From Synechococcus sp. NOUM97013 (lineage in GTDB: Bacteria; Cyanobacteriota; Cyanobacteriia; PCC-6307; Cyanobiaceae), in NCBI RefSeq assembly GCF_014279815.1, contig NZ_CP047941.1:1-64000 (forward strand): a stretch of 64,000 nt of DNA, read 5' to 3'. The notes beneath the pieces are model-generated. The model did no database searches and was not told the origin of the DNA. It worked only from the letters and a program-made list of their open reading frames with translations. How positions within the stretch are numbered: the stretch's first letter is position 1; each line of letters starts with the position of its first letter. The position numbers and the translations under genes are program-made. This document shows positions 28,256-37,803 of this stretch, piece by piece.

Positions 28256-28571
28256 GGTCGAGCCCACCGGTGAGCTCCTGCATCCGTTCCTTCATGGTGC
28301 CGGTGGAGCTTTCGTACGCCGCCTGAAGGGCTTCGAGAGTCGCGGCTTCCGCGGCTTCCTGGCCCTCACTCAGCAGGCTGGGGTCCAGTTTTACGCGTAG
28401 GGGCTGCTGGTTGCCGGAGAGCCAGATGCTGGCCCGACCGTCAGCGCTGCTGCCCTCGATCTCCATGGCATCCAGCTCTTCCTGCAGTTTCTGGGCGTCC
28501 TGCTGGATCTGCTGCGCCTTGCGGAAGGCTTCGGTGAGCTGTCCGAAATTGGGAAGTCCGAAACCGGCCAT
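28230..28571 (-). CDS. YbaB/EbfC family nucleoid-associated protein
   Basis: The 113-residue protein matches the YbaB/EbfC family of small dimeric DNA-binding proteins. It has an N-terminal helix ([18 protein letters not shown]), a central strand region with [10 protein letters not shown], and the C-terminal helix ending [13 protein letters not shown]. It would bind DNA non-specifically and organise the nucleoid. Many bacteria place it beside dnaX and recR, but here it follows murB by 24 bp. It overlaps rsgA tail to tail. Confidence 0.9.
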   Translation of the reverse strand: MAGFGLPNFGQLTEAFRKAQQIQQDAQKLQEELDAMEIEGSSADGRASIWLSGNQQPLRVKLDPSLLSEGQEAAEAATLEALQAAYESSTGTMKERMQELTGGLDLNLPGMGG

Positions 28572-28595
28572 GGAATCGCTGAAGGAATCGGAAGG

Positions 28596-29528
28596 TTAGG
28601 CCGCCGACTCGAATCCCAGCCGTTTCACTTCCGGATGCAGTTCGATGCCATGGGCATCGGCAACTTCCTGCTGCACCAAGTGGATCAAACGACGGATGTC
28701 GTCAGCCTGTGCGTCACCGGTGTTCACGATGAAGTTGGCATGCACTTCCGACACCTGGGCGCCACCGATGCTTCGTCCTTTCAATCCAAGCCCTTCGATC
28801 AGTCGGCCCGCTTTCTCCGGTTCGGGGTTGCGAAACACACTGCCGCAGCTGGGCTGTTTGTAAGGCTGTGTGCTGGTGCGGTGGCTGAGGTTGCCGCTCG
28901 TGCGCCGTTGCAGTTCTGCAGGATCATGCCCCGGCTCTAGCTGGAAGTCAGCCGCAACCACCAAGCTGGTCTGCTGCTGCAGGGCGCTGTGGCGATAGGC
29001 GTAATCGAGGGCATCCCGTTCGATGCGTCGGATCGCCATGTCCTCGGCCATGAGGTCAATGACATCCACGCTGAGCAGATGCTCAGCGATGCAACCACCC
29101 TGGGCTCCGGCATTCATCACGGCTGCACCACCCACGGTGCCGGGAATGCCTACAGCCCATTCGAGGCCCTGCAGGCCCTGCTTGGCGGCGTGGCGCGCCA
29201 GTGTTGGAATCGCTTCTCCGCTCAAGGCCCGAACCTGGCCGGTTTTGGCATTCAGTTCGGAGCCCTGCAGTCGACGCAGACAGAGCGTCAGCCCTGGCAG
29301 GCCTGCATCGGCAATCAGCAGATTGGAGCCGGCTCCAATCACACGCACGGGCAAGCCAGCATCCGCTGCCCAGCGCAGCAGCGCAGAAATCTGATCCGGG
29401 TCGTTGGGTTCGGCCAACCATTGGGCCGGTCCGCCCACACGCCAGGTGGTGTAGCCCGCCAGCGGGACCTGCTCCTGCAGGACTCTGCTGCTCTGGAGTG
29501 CTTTTAGCTCGCGACTGCTGACTGACAT
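28596..29528 (-). CDS. murB: UDP-N-acetylenolpyruvoylglucosamine reductase
   Basis: The 310-residue FAD enzyme reduces UDP-GlcNAc-enolpyruvate to UDP-MurNAc in peptidoglycan synthesis. The FAD-binding region has [22 protein letters not shown] and [19 protein letters not shown]. The active-site serine lies in SCGSVFRNP, and [10 protein letters not shown] is also conserved. The length fits type II MurB. The start overlaps the end of murC by 25 bp, so the two are co-transcribed and probably translationally coupled. Confidence 0.96.
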   Translation of the reverse strand: MSVSSRELKALQSSRVLQEQVPLAGYTTWRVGGPAQWLAEPNDPDQISALLRWAADAGLPVRVIGAGSNLLIADAGLPGLTLCLRRLQGSELNAKTGQVRALSGEAIPTLARHAAKQGLQGLEWAVGIPGTVGGAAVMNAGAQGGCIAEHLLSVDVIDLMAEDMAIRRIERDALDYAYRHSALQQQTSLVVAADFQLEPGHDPAELQRRTSGNLSHRTSTQPYKQPSCGSVFRNPEPEKAGRLIEGLGLKGRSIGGAQVSEVHANFIVNTGDAQADDIRRLIHLVQQEVADAHGIELHPEVKRLGFESAA

Positions 29529-30955
29529 GACGCTTGCCCTTGCGCTGAGTTGGCAGACAGCCGCGACCAGAGGCTGTTCACATCGCCGGCCCCCATGGCC
29601 AGCACCAGATCATCGGCTCGGCTGTGTTCACACACGAGCTCTGTGACCTGGTCCATCGTGCTGGCCACATAAATGATCTGGTCGGATCGGAGCTGCTGCA
29701 TGCAGCGGGCCAAAGCCTCGCTGGTCACACCGTCAATCGCTGACTCGCCAGCTGAAAACACTGGGGCCAACACCACGAGGTCTGCGGTGCTGAGGGCCTG
29801 GGCGAACTCCTGCTGAAATTCCTGCGTCCGACTGAACCGGTGTGGTTGGAACACGGCCATGAGTCGTTGTGGAGCCCGTGGCAGGGGGCTGCGGCCGCTC
29901 GACACCATCAGATCCGCCATGGTGAGGGTTGCAGCTACTTCACTGGGGTGATGCGCGTAGTCGTCAACGATCAACCGCCCTTCCCAGTCGCCTCTGAAAT
30001 CGAAGCGACGCCCTGGTGATTTGAGCTGGCCAAGGTGCTGAATCAGTTGCTCAAGCGGTACGCCTTCCATGCGGCAGGCAGCGATGGCTCCGACGGCATT
30101 GCTGAGGTTGTGAAGACCGGGAAGGGGGAGGGTGATCCGCCCTACCCGAACACCCTGTTCATAGAGGTCGGCAGTAGTGCGATCGCCTTCCAGGCTGATG
30201 GGTAGGGCGGCGAAGTCCACGTTGTCGCTGCGTTGCACGGACCACCAGGCGTCGGCCTGAAAGTGCTCGCTCAGGATCGGATCGTCCTGGTTGGCGAGCA
30301 GGCGGCTGCATCCGGATCCGAAGCGCCGCATGGTAACGATCAGGTCATCCAGATCCCGGTAGTGATCGGTGTGATCCAGCTCAAGATTGGTGATCACGCC
30401 CAGAGCGGCGTTGAATTTGACCAGGGATCCGTCCGATTCATCGGCTTCCGCCACCAGCAGTCGTCCTGACCCGGCATGGCCATTGGTGCCGTAGCAGGGA
30501 ACGATCCCGCCGATCACAGCTGTCGGATCTTCGCCGGCGCTGTGGAGAAGGGAGGTGACCACCGTGCTTGTGGTGGTTTTGCCGTGGCTCCCGGCCACAG
30601 CAATGGAGGGTTGCTGATCGATCAGGGCAGCCAGCAGATCGGATCGGTGCCAGATCGTCAGCTTGCGTTCGCGGGCTTCGATCAGCTCAGGATTGCTGTC
30701 CGGGATGGCGCTGCTGATCACCACAAGCGGTGCTGTGATGCCGCGCTGATCCAGTTCGCGAAAATTCTCGGGAACCTGGGAACCGAAGGCCACCATGCCC
30801 AGGGCTTGCAGACCTTCCATGGCGGGGGACATTCGCCGATCGGATCCACTCACCTGATGACCGCGATCGATCAGAATCCGGGCCAGAGCAGACATGCCGA
30901 TTCCGCCGGCACCCAGGAAATGCACCGACGACGGTCTGTCGAGAGGTCTGCTCAA
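29504..30955 (-). CDS. murC: UDP-N-acetylmuramate--L-alanine ligase
   Basis: The 483-residue ATP-dependent ligase adds the first amino acid to UDP-MurNAc. The N-terminal domain shows [14 protein letters not shown]. The ATPase P-loop is [10 protein letters not shown] near residue 122, and [14 protein letters not shown] and [10 protein letters not shown] mark the central and C-terminal domains. It starts 173 bp from the divergent gap2 and leads the murC-murB-ybaB group. Confidence 0.96.
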   Translation of the reverse strand: MSRPLDRPSSVHFLGAGGIGMSALARILIDRGHQVSGSDRRMSPAMEGLQALGMVAFGSQVPENFRELDQRGITAPLVVISSAIPDSNPELIEARERKLTIWHRSDLLAALIDQQPSIAVAGSHGKTTTSTVVTSLLHSAGEDPTAVIGGIVPCYGTNGHAGSGRLLVAEADESDGSLVKFNAALGVITNLELDHTDHYRDLDDLIVTMRRFGSGCSRLLANQDDPILSEHFQADAWWSVQRSDNVDFAALPISLEGDRTTADLYEQGVRVGRITLPLPGLHNLSNAVGAIAACRMEGVPLEQLIQHLGQLKSPGRRFDFRGDWEGRLIVDDYAHHPSEVAATLTMADLMVSSGRSPLPRAPQRLMAVFQPHRFSRTQEFQQEFAQALSTADLVVLAPVFSAGESAIDGVTSEALARCMQQLRSDQIIYVASTMDQVTELVCEHSRADDLVLAMGAGDVNSLWSRLSANSAQGQASCQSAVAS

Positions 30956-31084
30956 GGAAGAAAATCGTGAAAACGCAGGATAAATCAGCTTTTCGGAGTG
31001 ACCACTAAATGGCGCAGATTGTCGCGAGGGCTCGGTCGCAAGGCTCAGAAGAACTGATGAGCAGAAGAAAAACAGCGATTTCTG

Positions 31085-31090
31085 TATGAT
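31085..31090 (+). promoter_or_regulatory. Candidate -10 box of gap2
   Basis: TATGAT, a good -10 match, lies 38 bases before the gap2 ATG. No clear -35 hexamer is found at the expected distance, so this rests on one element. The 173-bp murC-gap2 divergent region is the only space available for both promoters. Confidence 0.35.
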
Positions 31091-31128
31091 CGGCGGCCAA
31101 ACCTTGTTGCGGTTCTGCCGCTTTTACG

Positions 31129-32154
31129 ATGACCCTGCGCGTTGCGATCAATGGATTCGGCCGAATCGGTCGCAATGTGATGCGGGGTTGGATCAGCCGT
31201 GGCGCTGATACCGGTATCGAGATTGTTGGTGTTAACGCTACCTCCGATCCCAAGACCAGCGCTCACCTGCTCACCTACGACTCCATTCTGGGCAAGCTTG
31301 ATCCCAGCGTGAAGATCGAGACCACCGACGATTCGATGATCGTCAACGGCAAGGAAGTCAAGTTCTTCTCTGACCGCAATCCTCTCAACTGCCCTTGGAA
31401 GGAGTGGGGCGTGGATCTGGTGCTCGAGTCCACCGGTGTGTTCAACACCGATGAGAAGGCCAGCATGCACATCCAGGCTGGTGCCAAAAAGGTGATCCTC
31501 ACCGCCCCCGGCAAGGGACCCAAGGTCGGCACCTTCGTGGTGGGCGTGAACGAAGACCAGTACAACCACGAGGACTGGGACATCCTCAGCAACGCCAGTT
31601 GCACCACCAACTGCCTGGCTCCCCTGGTGAAGGTGATTGACCAGTCGATCGGAATCAACCGCGGTCTGATGACCACGATCCACAGCTACACCGGCGACCA
31701 GCGGATCCTCGATAACAATCACCGCGACCTGCGTCGCGCCCGTGCGGCAGCCGTGAACATGGTGCCTACCTCCACCGGCGCCGCTCAGGCTGTCGCTCTG
31801 GTGTATCCCGCTGTGAAGGGCAAGTTCACCGGTATTGCTATGCGCGTTCCCACCCCCAACGTCTCCGCCGTTGACCTGGTCTTCGAATCCTCCCGCGCTT
31901 CCTCCGTCGACGAGATCAAGTCGATCATCAAGGGAGCCGCTGACGGCGCCATGAGCAAGATCATCAAGTACGGCGATCTGCCCTTGGTGTCCAGCGACTA
32001 CGCCGGCACCAACCAGTCGACCATCTTTGATGCAGACCTGACCCTGGCCATGGGCGACAACTTCTTCAAGATCGTCGCTTGGTACGACAACGAGTGGGGC
32101 TACAGCCAGCGTGTGGTCGACTTGGCCGAAGTGGTCGCCAAGAACAGGAAGTGA
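31129..32154 (+). CDS. gap2: Glyceraldehyde-3-phosphate dehydrogenase, Calvin-cycle type
   Basis: The 341-residue protein is the Gap2 type that reduces 1,3-bisphosphoglycerate in the Calvin cycle and can use [15 protein letters not shown] is the Rossmann start. The coenzyme loop [17 protein letters not shown] is of the cyanobacterial Gap2 kind and not the NAD-specific Gap1 kind. The catalytic cysteine lies in [13 protein letters not shown] near residue 158. Codon use looks strongly biased to C-ending codons, as expected for a highly expressed gene. A strong intrinsic terminator follows 33 bp after the stop. Confidence 0.97.
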   Translation: MTLRVAINGFGRIGRNVMRGWISRGADTGIEIVGVNATSDPKTSAHLLTYDSILGKLDPSVKIETTDDSMIVNGKEVKFFSDRNPLNCPWKEWGVDLVLESTGVFNTDEKASMHIQAGAKKVILTAPGKGPKVGTFVVGVNEDQYNHEDWDILSNASCTTNCLAPLVKVIDQSIGINRGLMTTIHSYTGDQRILDNNHRDLRRARAAAVNMVPTSTGAAQAVALVYPAVKGKFTGIAMRVPTPNVSAVDLVFESSRASSVDEIKSIIKGAADGAMSKIIKYGDLPLVSSDYAGTNQSTIFDADLTLAMGDNFFKIVAWYDNEWGYSQRVVDLAEVVAKNRK

Positions 32155-32187
32155 TCTTCGCCTGAAGGTTCTTCCGATAGGCGCATC

Positions 32188-32214
32188 AGCCCTCCCCTCG
32201 GGGAGGGCTTTTTT
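32188..32214 (+). terminator. Intrinsic terminator of gap2
   Basis: A 9-bp GC-rich stem (AGCCCTCCC with GGGAGGGCT) and a four-base loop are followed by a run of six T residues. It lies 33 bp after the gap2 stop and 13 bp before the thiL stop on the other strand. This is the clearest terminator in the window. Confidence 0.92.
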
Positions 32215-32226
32215 GTGGCTCGGTGC

Positions 32227-33213
32227 TCAGCGGTTGCGGAAGTGATGGAACCCTTGGGTCTGCACGGGCTGTGTGTTCTCGCTCCAGCGGATGGCGCCGC
32301 CCTCACCCGTGATGCTGCCGATGCGTCGACTTCCGGCCTGTCGATCCAACCAGCGCTGGGCCCAGGTGGGGGGAAGGCTCAACACCAGTTCAAAGTCTTC
32401 GCCTCCTGCCAAACACCATTGATCCCAGCGTTCACCGGATGGCCAGTGTTGCGCTCGCGGCAGCCAGGCCTGCGTCAGTTCAGCGCCGCAACGACTGCTG
32501 CTGCACAGTGCTTCCACGGCCGACAGCAGCCCGTCGCTGCTGTCGGTGCCGCCGGCTCTCCAGCCCAGAGCATCGGGTTTGCAGGCCAGCAGGGTGTGGA
32601 GCGCATCGAGTCTCGGAATGGGCCGTTGATGCTTCGCGATGGCCTGTGCACGCAGTTGGGGATCGAGATCTGCAGCGTTCAGGGCGTCATCCCTCTGCAG
32701 CAGTGCCAGGCCAAGCCTGCTCAACCCATGGGCCCCGCTAGTCACGATCCAGTCTCCGGGCTGCGCTTGGCCGCGATGCAGGCGCAGCGGACCCTGACGC
32801 CCCATGGCTGTGATCGAAACCAGTCTCTGGAGGCCCGCGGAACAGTCACCCCCCAGCAACGTCCCTCCGAATTGATCCAAACCAGCTGCAATGCCGGTGT
32901 AGAGCTCCTCCACCCAGCGCCATGGGGTGGTGCCTGGAGCCACCAGGGCCACGGTGATGCCGTCGATGGCAACCGCTCCGCTGGCGGCGAGATCGGAGAG
33001 GTTTGCTGCCACCGAACGCCAGCCCACATCCGCTGCGCTTGTCGTTGCATCACTGAAATGAACACCATCCACAAGCACGTCGGTGTTCACCAACAAGGGT
33101 CTGGAGTCGGAGCTGAGAGCGGCTGTGTCATCGCTCAGCTGACCGGGCGGAGCGAAACGCGCCAGTCGCCTCAGCAATTCCGCTTCGCCCAGCTCCCCCA
33201 GGGTCACCGTCAC
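32227..33213 (-). CDS. thiL: Thiamine-monophosphate kinase
   Basis: The 328-residue kinase makes thiamine pyrophosphate from thiamine monophosphate with ATP. The PurM-like fold shows SDDTAALSSDSRPLLVNTD, then DVGWRSVAANLSDLAASGA, GGDCSAG, DSSDGLLSAV and AGGEDFELVLSLP, all typical ThiL motifs. It is five bases downstream of the cyclophilin gene, so the two share a transcript. No TPP riboswitch is visible near it. thiG lies separately at 52 kb. Confidence 0.95.
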   Translation of the reverse strand: MTVTLGELGEAELLRRLARFAPPGQLSDDTAALSSDSRPLLVNTDVLVDGVHFSDATTSAADVGWRSVAANLSDLAASGAVAIDGITVALVAPGTTPWRWVEELYTGIAAGLDQFGGTLLGGDCSAGLQRLVSITAMGRQGPLRLHRGQAQPGDWIVTSGAHGLSRLGLALLQRDDALNAADLDPQLRAQAIAKHQRPIPRLDALHTLLACKPDALGWRAGGTDSSDGLLSAVEALCSSSRCGAELTQAWLPRAQHWPSGERWDQWCLAGGEDFELVLSLPPTWAQRWLDRQAGSRRIGSITGEGGAIRWSENTQPVQTQGFHHFRNR

Positions 33214-33218
33214 GGCTT

Positions 33219-34292
33219 TCAGGCGTGCTGCTGCAGACGATCCGCGCCCTCGACCACCTTCACGCTGAGGATTTCATCATCCACGCCCAGTTCTTCGAGC
33301 ACATCGAAGCCGTCAACAACGTATCCGAAGGCGGCGTTACGGCCATCCACCAGGTTGAGACCGGCGGGGGTCAGCTCCGCTTCGTAAAGGAACAGGAAGA
33401 ACTGTGAGGAGCCGTCGTCGAGGGCCTGATCGGAGTGAGCCCAACCCAGGGTTCCGAGGGTGGAGAAGGGCAGCACTGGAGTGGCCTTGTAAAGCCCGAC
33501 ATCCTCGAAGGTCTGGTTGTAAAACGTTTCCGGCTCGCCGGGAACTCTGATCTCCAGTGGAACGTGACGTTCCTGCTTCGTTTTGGGATCGATGTAGCCG
33601 ATCTCCGGACCCTCCGGATCACCGCTCTGCAGGATGTAGAAGTCTTCAGCTCGGTTGAACGGCAGTCCGTCGTAGAAGCCCTTCAGGCTCAGGTCAACGA
33701 AGGCTCCTGCGGTCAGCGGGGCGTTATAGCCGTCAAGAACGGCGGTGAGATCCCCTTGGGTGGTCTTCATCACCACAGTGGCCCGTCCGGCCAGGCGCGG
33801 CAGGTTCTCAAACTCAGCGGGGATGTCCGGCAGGCGGTCATCGATCAACATCGCTTCGAGGTCTCCGATCCGGCTGAGTGCCCTCCGGCGGGTCTCGATG
33901 AAGCCTGCCTTGTCGGAGGCGTCGACACGTTCTTGCAGCAGATCAAGGTCGCTGCTCACCGCATCGAGAACCTGTTCCGCCTGCGCCTGGTCTTCGCTAG
34001 GGAGCGCCGCGATGATCGTGTTTCGTCGGGTGTTCAGCACCGACTGGGTGCGCTTGATTCCTCGTCCCAGAGCGCTCCAGCGCTTGGCGCGCAGATCGTC
34101 ACTGGTGCCTTCCAGCCGATGTTGCAGTTCGCGAAGGTCCTCCTGATCCATCGGCAGCGAATCACGCAGGATCGCCGCTGGATCTTGCACGGCATTGCCC
34201 TGAGGCAGCCCCGCCCAGGCCGGTGAGGCCCAGGCGATGCCAATCATCATCGCGAGACCGAGAAGCCACGTACTGAGGCGCTGAAACGCCAT
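33219..34292 (-). CDS. Lumenal cyclophilin-type peptidylprolyl isomerase (Cyp38/TLP40-like)
   Basis: The protein of about 357 residues starts with a Sec signal ([19 protein letters not shown], cleavage after SPAWA). Residues 35-150 are helical, with heptad-like leucines ([13 protein letters not shown]). A cyclophilin domain fills the rest ([47 protein letters not shown]). This order matches plant Cyp38/TLP40, which assists photosystem II assembly and repair. The classic catalytic Arg region is altered, so isomerase activity is uncertain. I chose ATG 34292; a longer frame upstream would cross the divergent efp start. Confidence 0.9.
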   Translation of the reverse strand: MAFQRLSTWLLGLAMMIGIAWASPAWAGLPQGNAVQDPAAILRDSLPMDQEDLRELQHRLEGTSDDLRAKRWSALGRGIKRTQSVLNTRRNTIIAALPSEDQAQAEQVLDAVSSDLDLLQERVDASDKAGFIETRRRALSRIGDLEAMLIDDRLPDIPAEFENLPRLAGRATVVMKTTQGDLTAVLDGYNAPLTAGAFVDLSLKGFYDGLPFNRAEDFYILQSGDPEGPEIGYIDPKTKQERHVPLEIRVPGEPETFYNQTFEDVGLYKATPVLPFSTLGTLGWAHSDQALDDGSSQFFLFLYEAELTPAGLNLVDGRNAAFGYVVDGFDVLEELGVDDEILSVKVVEGADRLQQHA

Positions 34293-34369
34293 CCGAATCG
34301 CCAAGGAGAACCCCAGGTGCTGAAAGGACTTTGGCACAGCCGTATGATCCCCTGAACCGTTCGGCGGGA

Positions 34370-34933
34370 ATGATCTCCAGCAACGACTTTCGCACTGGCA
34401 CCACGATCGAGCTCGACGGTGCCGTGTGGCGCGTGGTCGAGTTCCTGCACGTGAAGCCAGGCAAGGGCTCTGCATTCGTTCGCACCAAGCTCAAGGCTGT
34501 GCAAAGCGGCAGCGTGGTGGAAAAGACGTTCCGTGCCGGTGAGATGGTCCCCCAGGCCATGCTCGAGAAAGCCACCCTCCAGCACACCTACATGGAGGGC
34601 GAGGAATACGTGTTTATGGACATGGCGTCTTTTGAGGAGACGCGTCTTACGGCGAAGCAGATCGGTGACAGCCGCAAATACCTCAAGGAAGGGATGGAGG
34701 TGAGCGTTGTCTCCTGGAATGACAAGCCCCTTGAGGTTGAACTGCCCAATTCCGTGGTTTTGGAAATCACCCAGACCGACCCGGGTGTGAAGGGTGATAC
34801 GGCCACCGGTGGCACCAAGCCCGCGATCCTTGAAACCGGTGCTCAAGTGATGGTGCCCTTGTTCCTCTCGATCGGCGAGAAGATCAAGGTCGACACCCGC
34901 AACGATTCCTACCTGGGCCGGGAGAACAGCTGA
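34370..34933 (+). CDS. efp: Elongation factor P
   Basis: EF-P is a three-domain tRNA-mimic that rescues ribosomes stalled on proline stretches. The 187-residue length is exact for the family when ATG 34370 is used (start [10 protein letters not shown]). The tip residue is Lys32 in [14 protein letters not shown] at 34331 would add a non-conserved 13-residue leader. TATGAT at 34343-34348 could be a -10 box, without an evident -35. accB begins two bases after the stop, a pairing common in cyanobacteria. Confidence 0.97.
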   Translation: MISSNDFRTGTTIELDGAVWRVVEFLHVKPGKGSAFVRTKLKAVQSGSVVEKTFRAGEMVPQAMLEKATLQHTYMEGEEYVFMDMASFEETRLTAKQIGDSRKYLKEGMEVSVVSWNDKPLEVELPNSVVLEITQTDPGVKGDTATGGTKPAILETGAQVMVPLFLSIGEKIKVDTRNDSYLGRENS

Positions 34934-34935
34934 GC

Positions 34936-35424
34936 ATGCAACTCGATCACGATCAGCTTCACAAGTTGCTGGATGTTCTGGGTGAAAGCGACATCCAGGA
35001 GTTCCGTCTGGAAGGCGATGACTTTCGTCTCGAGGTCCGTCGCAACCTACCTGTGACCACCGTTGCGGCACCGGTGATGCCGGTGGCCCAGGCTGCACCC
35101 GCTCCAGCTCCTGCACTGGATGTGCAGCTGCAGGGTGAGACCGCATCAACGGCACCTCCTGCTGCCGCTGGCACCCGCTCGGATCTGGTGGATGTCACCG
35201 CACCGATGGTGGGCACCTTCTATCGCGCACCCGCTCCGGGTGAAGGTCCGTTCGTGGAGATCGGCAATCGCATCACCGCCGGTCAGACCATCTGCATTCT
35301 CGAAGCGATGAAGCTGATGAACGAGCTCGAAGCCGAGGTGTCCGGAGAAGTCGTGGAAATCCTCGTGGATAACGGCACACCTGTTGAATTTGGTCAGGTC
35401 CTGATGCGCGTCAAGCCCGGCTGA
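34936..35424 (+). CDS. accB: Biotin carboxyl carrier protein of acetyl-CoA carboxylase
   Basis: The 162-residue protein carries biotin between the carboxylase and carboxyltransferase parts of ACC in fatty-acid synthesis. An N-terminal helical domain and an Ala/Pro-rich linker (about residues 45-80) lead to the biotinyl domain. The attachment lysine is K126 in EAMKLMNE. The PMVGTFYRAPAPGEGPFVEIG region is conserved. It follows efp by two bases and overlaps the 3' end of the convergent pdxA by 14 bp. Confidence 0.96.
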   Translation: MQLDHDQLHKLLDVLGESDIQEFRLEGDDFRLEVRRNLPVTTVAAPVMPVAQAAPAPAPALDVQLQGETASTAPPAAAGTRSDLVDVTAPMVGTFYRAPAPGEGPFVEIGNRITAGQTICILEAMKLMNELEAEVSGEVVEILVDNGTPVEFGQVLMRVKPG

Positions 35425-36442
35425 GTTCCCAGGCTGCCTGAATCGCGGCCAGCATGCTGGCCGGCCGCGCGATTCCCTGACCGGCGATGTCGAAACCGGT
35501 GCCGTGGTCTGGTGACGTTCGCAGGAATGAGAGACCCAGGGTGGTATTCACGGCCTGATCGAACGCCAGCAGTTTGACGGGGATCAATCCCTGGTCGTGG
35601 TACAGCGCCAGCAGTCCATCCGGGCTGTTGGATGCAGAAGTTTGGGTCCAGGCCTGGGCGGCACTCAGCCAGCAGGTGTCCGGTGGCACGGGTCCTAGCA
35701 GTGTCACGTTGGGATGGGCCAGCCGCCAGCGTTCCAGCAGGGGCATGAGCCAGTCCAGCTCTTCAGTTCCCAGTTGACCCTGTTCGCCTGCGTGGGGATT
35801 GAGGCCTGCCACCACCAGCCTGGGGTTGGGATTGAAGCGAAGGCAGAAGCTTGTCAGCGCATTCAATTTCGCTTCCACCAGATCAGCGGAGAGGCGCAGA
35901 GGCACCTGTTGCAGGGGAATGTGGGTGGTGGCCAGCAGCGTGTTGAGGCGCCATCCCGTCTGCGGAGACAGGGCCGTGAACAACATGGAGGCCTGTTGGC
36001 CACCGTCGAGCTCGGCGAGGCGTTCGGTCTGGCCGGGATAGCGATGCCCTGCGGCATGCCAGGCGTGCTTGGCAATCGGTGCCGTCACCAGTGCACGTCC
36101 CTGGCCCTGTTGCACCAGCTGCACCGCTCGGGTCAGCCACTGGAAACTGGCTTCGCCGCTGATGCTCCCGGCAGTGCCGGGCTCGAGTGGGCCGCCGGGG
36201 ATGGGTTGATCGTCCACCTCCAAGTCATCAGGGTCAGCCACGGGTGCCCGTGTTCGTTCTCTGAGCTGCTGAGCCGTGCGTTCCAGGCTGGCTCTGCATC
36301 CCACCAGCAGTGGGCTGATGTTGGCTTGCCGTTGTGGATCCGCCAGGGCCTTGAGCGTTACTTCCATGCCGATGCCCGCTGGATCACCGAGGGCAATCAC
36401 AAGGCGCTGATTAGCGTCATGGCAGTCGAAGGGTGTGGTCAT
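35411..36442 (-). CDS. pdxA: 4-hydroxythreonine-4-phosphate dehydrogenase
   Basis: The 343-residue metal- and NAD-dependent enzyme acts in the DXP-dependent pyridoxal phosphate pathway. It shows ALGDPAGIGMEV at the start, LVTAPIAKHAWHAAGHRYPGQTE in the centre (metal-site histidine), GLNPHAGEQG and the C-terminal YHDQGLIPVKLL. Its ATG at 36440-36442 shares two bases with the start codon of the divergent small membrane protein. Any promoter must lie inside that neighbour. Confidence 0.95.
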   Translation of the reverse strand: MTTPFDCHDANQRLVIALGDPAGIGMEVTLKALADPQRQANISPLLVGCRASLERTAQQLRERTRAPVADPDDLEVDDQPIPGGPLEPGTAGSISGEASFQWLTRAVQLVQQGQGRALVTAPIAKHAWHAAGHRYPGQTERLAELDGGQQASMLFTALSPQTGWRLNTLLATTHIPLQQVPLRLSADLVEAKLNALTSFCLRFNPNPRLVVAGLNPHAGEQGQLGTEELDWLMPLLERWRLAHPNVTLLGPVPPDTCWLSAAQAWTQTSASNSPDGLLALYHDQGLIPVKLLAFDQAVNTTLGLSFLRTSPDHGTGFDIAGQGIARPASMLAAIQAAWELSRA

Positions 36443-36632
36443 GCTGCGCTGGCTGTTGATCGGATTGCTGCTCTACGGCCTGGGGACCGCGCTGCGGCAA
36501 GGCTGGCTGGAGGTGCAGTGGAGTCAGTTGCTGCACGATTCCGGACTGACGTTCATCGATCCGGACCGGCCGATGCAGTTGCATGAGTTGCCACTGTTCA
36601 ACCCGCAGCGGCCGGAACCTGTTGCTCCATGA
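36441..36632 (+). CDS. Small single-span membrane protein, unknown function
   Basis: The 63-residue protein has one N-terminal hydrophobic segment (LRWLLIGLLLYGLGTAL) followed by a short polar tail with several prolines. I do not recognise a family. Support comes from the clean frame, the membrane segment and its tight position. The start interlocks with pdxA in a CATG, and the last 35 bp overlap the convergent epimerase-like gene. It may be a cyanobacterial orphan. Confidence 0.6.
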   Translation: MLRWLLIGLLLYGLGTALRQGWLEVQWSQLLHDSGLTFIDPDRPMQLHELPLFNPQRPEPVAP

Positions 36633-37524
36633 GCCGTTCCTGCTCCAGGCATTGGGCCAGTCCGCTGCGGAAATTGGGATGCACCATGGTGTAGCCGAGC
36701 TCCTTGCAGAGCAGGTCGTTGCTGACCCGTCGGTTCTCCGCCCAGAAGGAGCGCGCCATGGGGCTCATCTCGGCTTCCGCTTCGCTGTAGGGCCTGGCCT
36801 CCGGCAGCGGGCATCCCTGTAGCTCTGCGGCATGGCGTTGGAGCAGAGCACTGGGTGCCGGTTCGTGATCACAGACGTTCACAACCTTTGGATGGCGCCC
36901 CTCTGCTGAGCAGTGCATCAGGTGTAGGCAGGCCGCGGCGATGTCATCGATGTGCACCCGGCAGAACACCTGTCCGGGCTTGTCGATCGGTTGGAGTGTG
37001 CCGGCTTTAACGGCCGCGAGTGGTGATCGTCCTGGGCCGTAGATCCCCGGCAGTCGCAGAATCTGTACCGGCAGACCGCTGTTCAGCCATTCCTGTTCGC
37101 AGGCCTGGCGTCGCCTGCTGCGCTCCTGTGTCGCCTTGGGCGGATCCGTTTCGCGGACCCACTGGCCATCGGTATCTCCATAGACGCCGGTGGTGGAGAG
37201 GTAGCCGACCCAGCGCAACGGTTGTTGTTGCAGAAGCGGGCCAAGGGTGCGAAGCACCGGGTCGCTGCTCTCGCGGCCGGGCGGGATGGTGCTGAGCAGA
37301 TGGGTCACCCCTGCAAGGGCAGAGGCTGGCGGCACCAGGTTGTTGGTGCTGTCGAACGCGAGAGCATTGCTGCCGGGATCAGGGTTGCGTCGGGTCGTGA
37401 TCACCCGGATCCCCATCGCTCCGGCGAGGGATGCAAGACGGCGACCGCTGAAGCCGGCTCCAAGGATGCAGAGCGTTGAGCCCGCAGGCAGAGGATGGCA
37501 GCGGTTGACAAGCGGATCAGGCAT
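36598..37524 (-). CDS. NAD(P)-dependent epimerase/dehydratase-like SDR
   Basis: The 308-residue extended/atypical SDR resembles the YeeZ group. The nucleotide motif is LCILGAGFSGRRLA, followed by THLLSTIPPGRES and YLSTTGVYGDTDGQWVRE with the Ser and Tyr of the SDR site. LRLPGIYGPGRSPL and FCRVHIDDIAAA are typical of epimerases. The last residues are low complexity (EQQVPAAAG). Substrate cannot be inferred from the neighbours. Confidence 0.85.
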   Translation of the reverse strand: MPDPLVNRCHPLPAGSTLCILGAGFSGRRLASLAGAMGIRVITTRRNPDPGSNALAFDSTNNLVPPASALAGVTHLLSTIPPGRESSDPVLRTLGPLLQQQPLRWVGYLSTTGVYGDTDGQWVRETDPPKATQERSRRRQACEQEWLNSGLPVQILRLPGIYGPGRSPLAAVKAGTLQPIDKPGQVFCRVHIDDIAAACLHLMHCSAEGRHPKVVNVCDHEPAPSALLQRHAAELQGCPLPEARPYSEAEAEMSPMARSFWAENRRVSNDLLCKELGYTMVHPNFRSGLAQCLEQERLMEQQVPAAAG

Positions 37525-37596
37525 GAGTACAAACGTATTAGCAATGTTCTGGCCGTGACTGGTTCCTGTCTTTCCCTGGTGTCTTCACAGCGTTCC

Positions 37597-37791
37597 ATGC
37601 TGCCTCCCTGTGATGGCAGCCGTGTGATCAGGGCCGCCGAGCGGCAGACCATTCCTCTTGACAGGGTGTTCAAAGCCCTCGCGGCGTCAGCGCTCCTGGG
37701 TGCTGCATTTCTGCTGGCGCCTGAGCAGCCTGAGCAGCAGGCGTCGATCTGTCAGCAGCATCATTCCGTCGAAGCCTGCAGGGTCTGGTGA
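37597..37791 (+). CDS. Short protein with one hydrophobic segment, unknown
   Basis: From ATG 37597 the product is 64 residues. It has a basic N-terminus (RVIRAAERQ), a hydrophobic stretch (FKALAASALLGAAFLLA) and a short tail with two cysteines ending CRVW. This could be a secreted or membrane-anchored peptide. Short proteins with a similar cysteine/Trp end occur in picocyanobacteria as far as I recall. An in-frame start further upstream would overlap the divergent epimerase gene. It converges with the HNH gene 12 bp away. Confidence 0.5.
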   Translation: MLPPCDGSRVIRAAERQTIPLDRVFKALAASALLGAAFLLAPEQPEQQASICQQHHSVEACRVW

Positions 37792-37803
37792 GCGGTAATT
37801 CGC

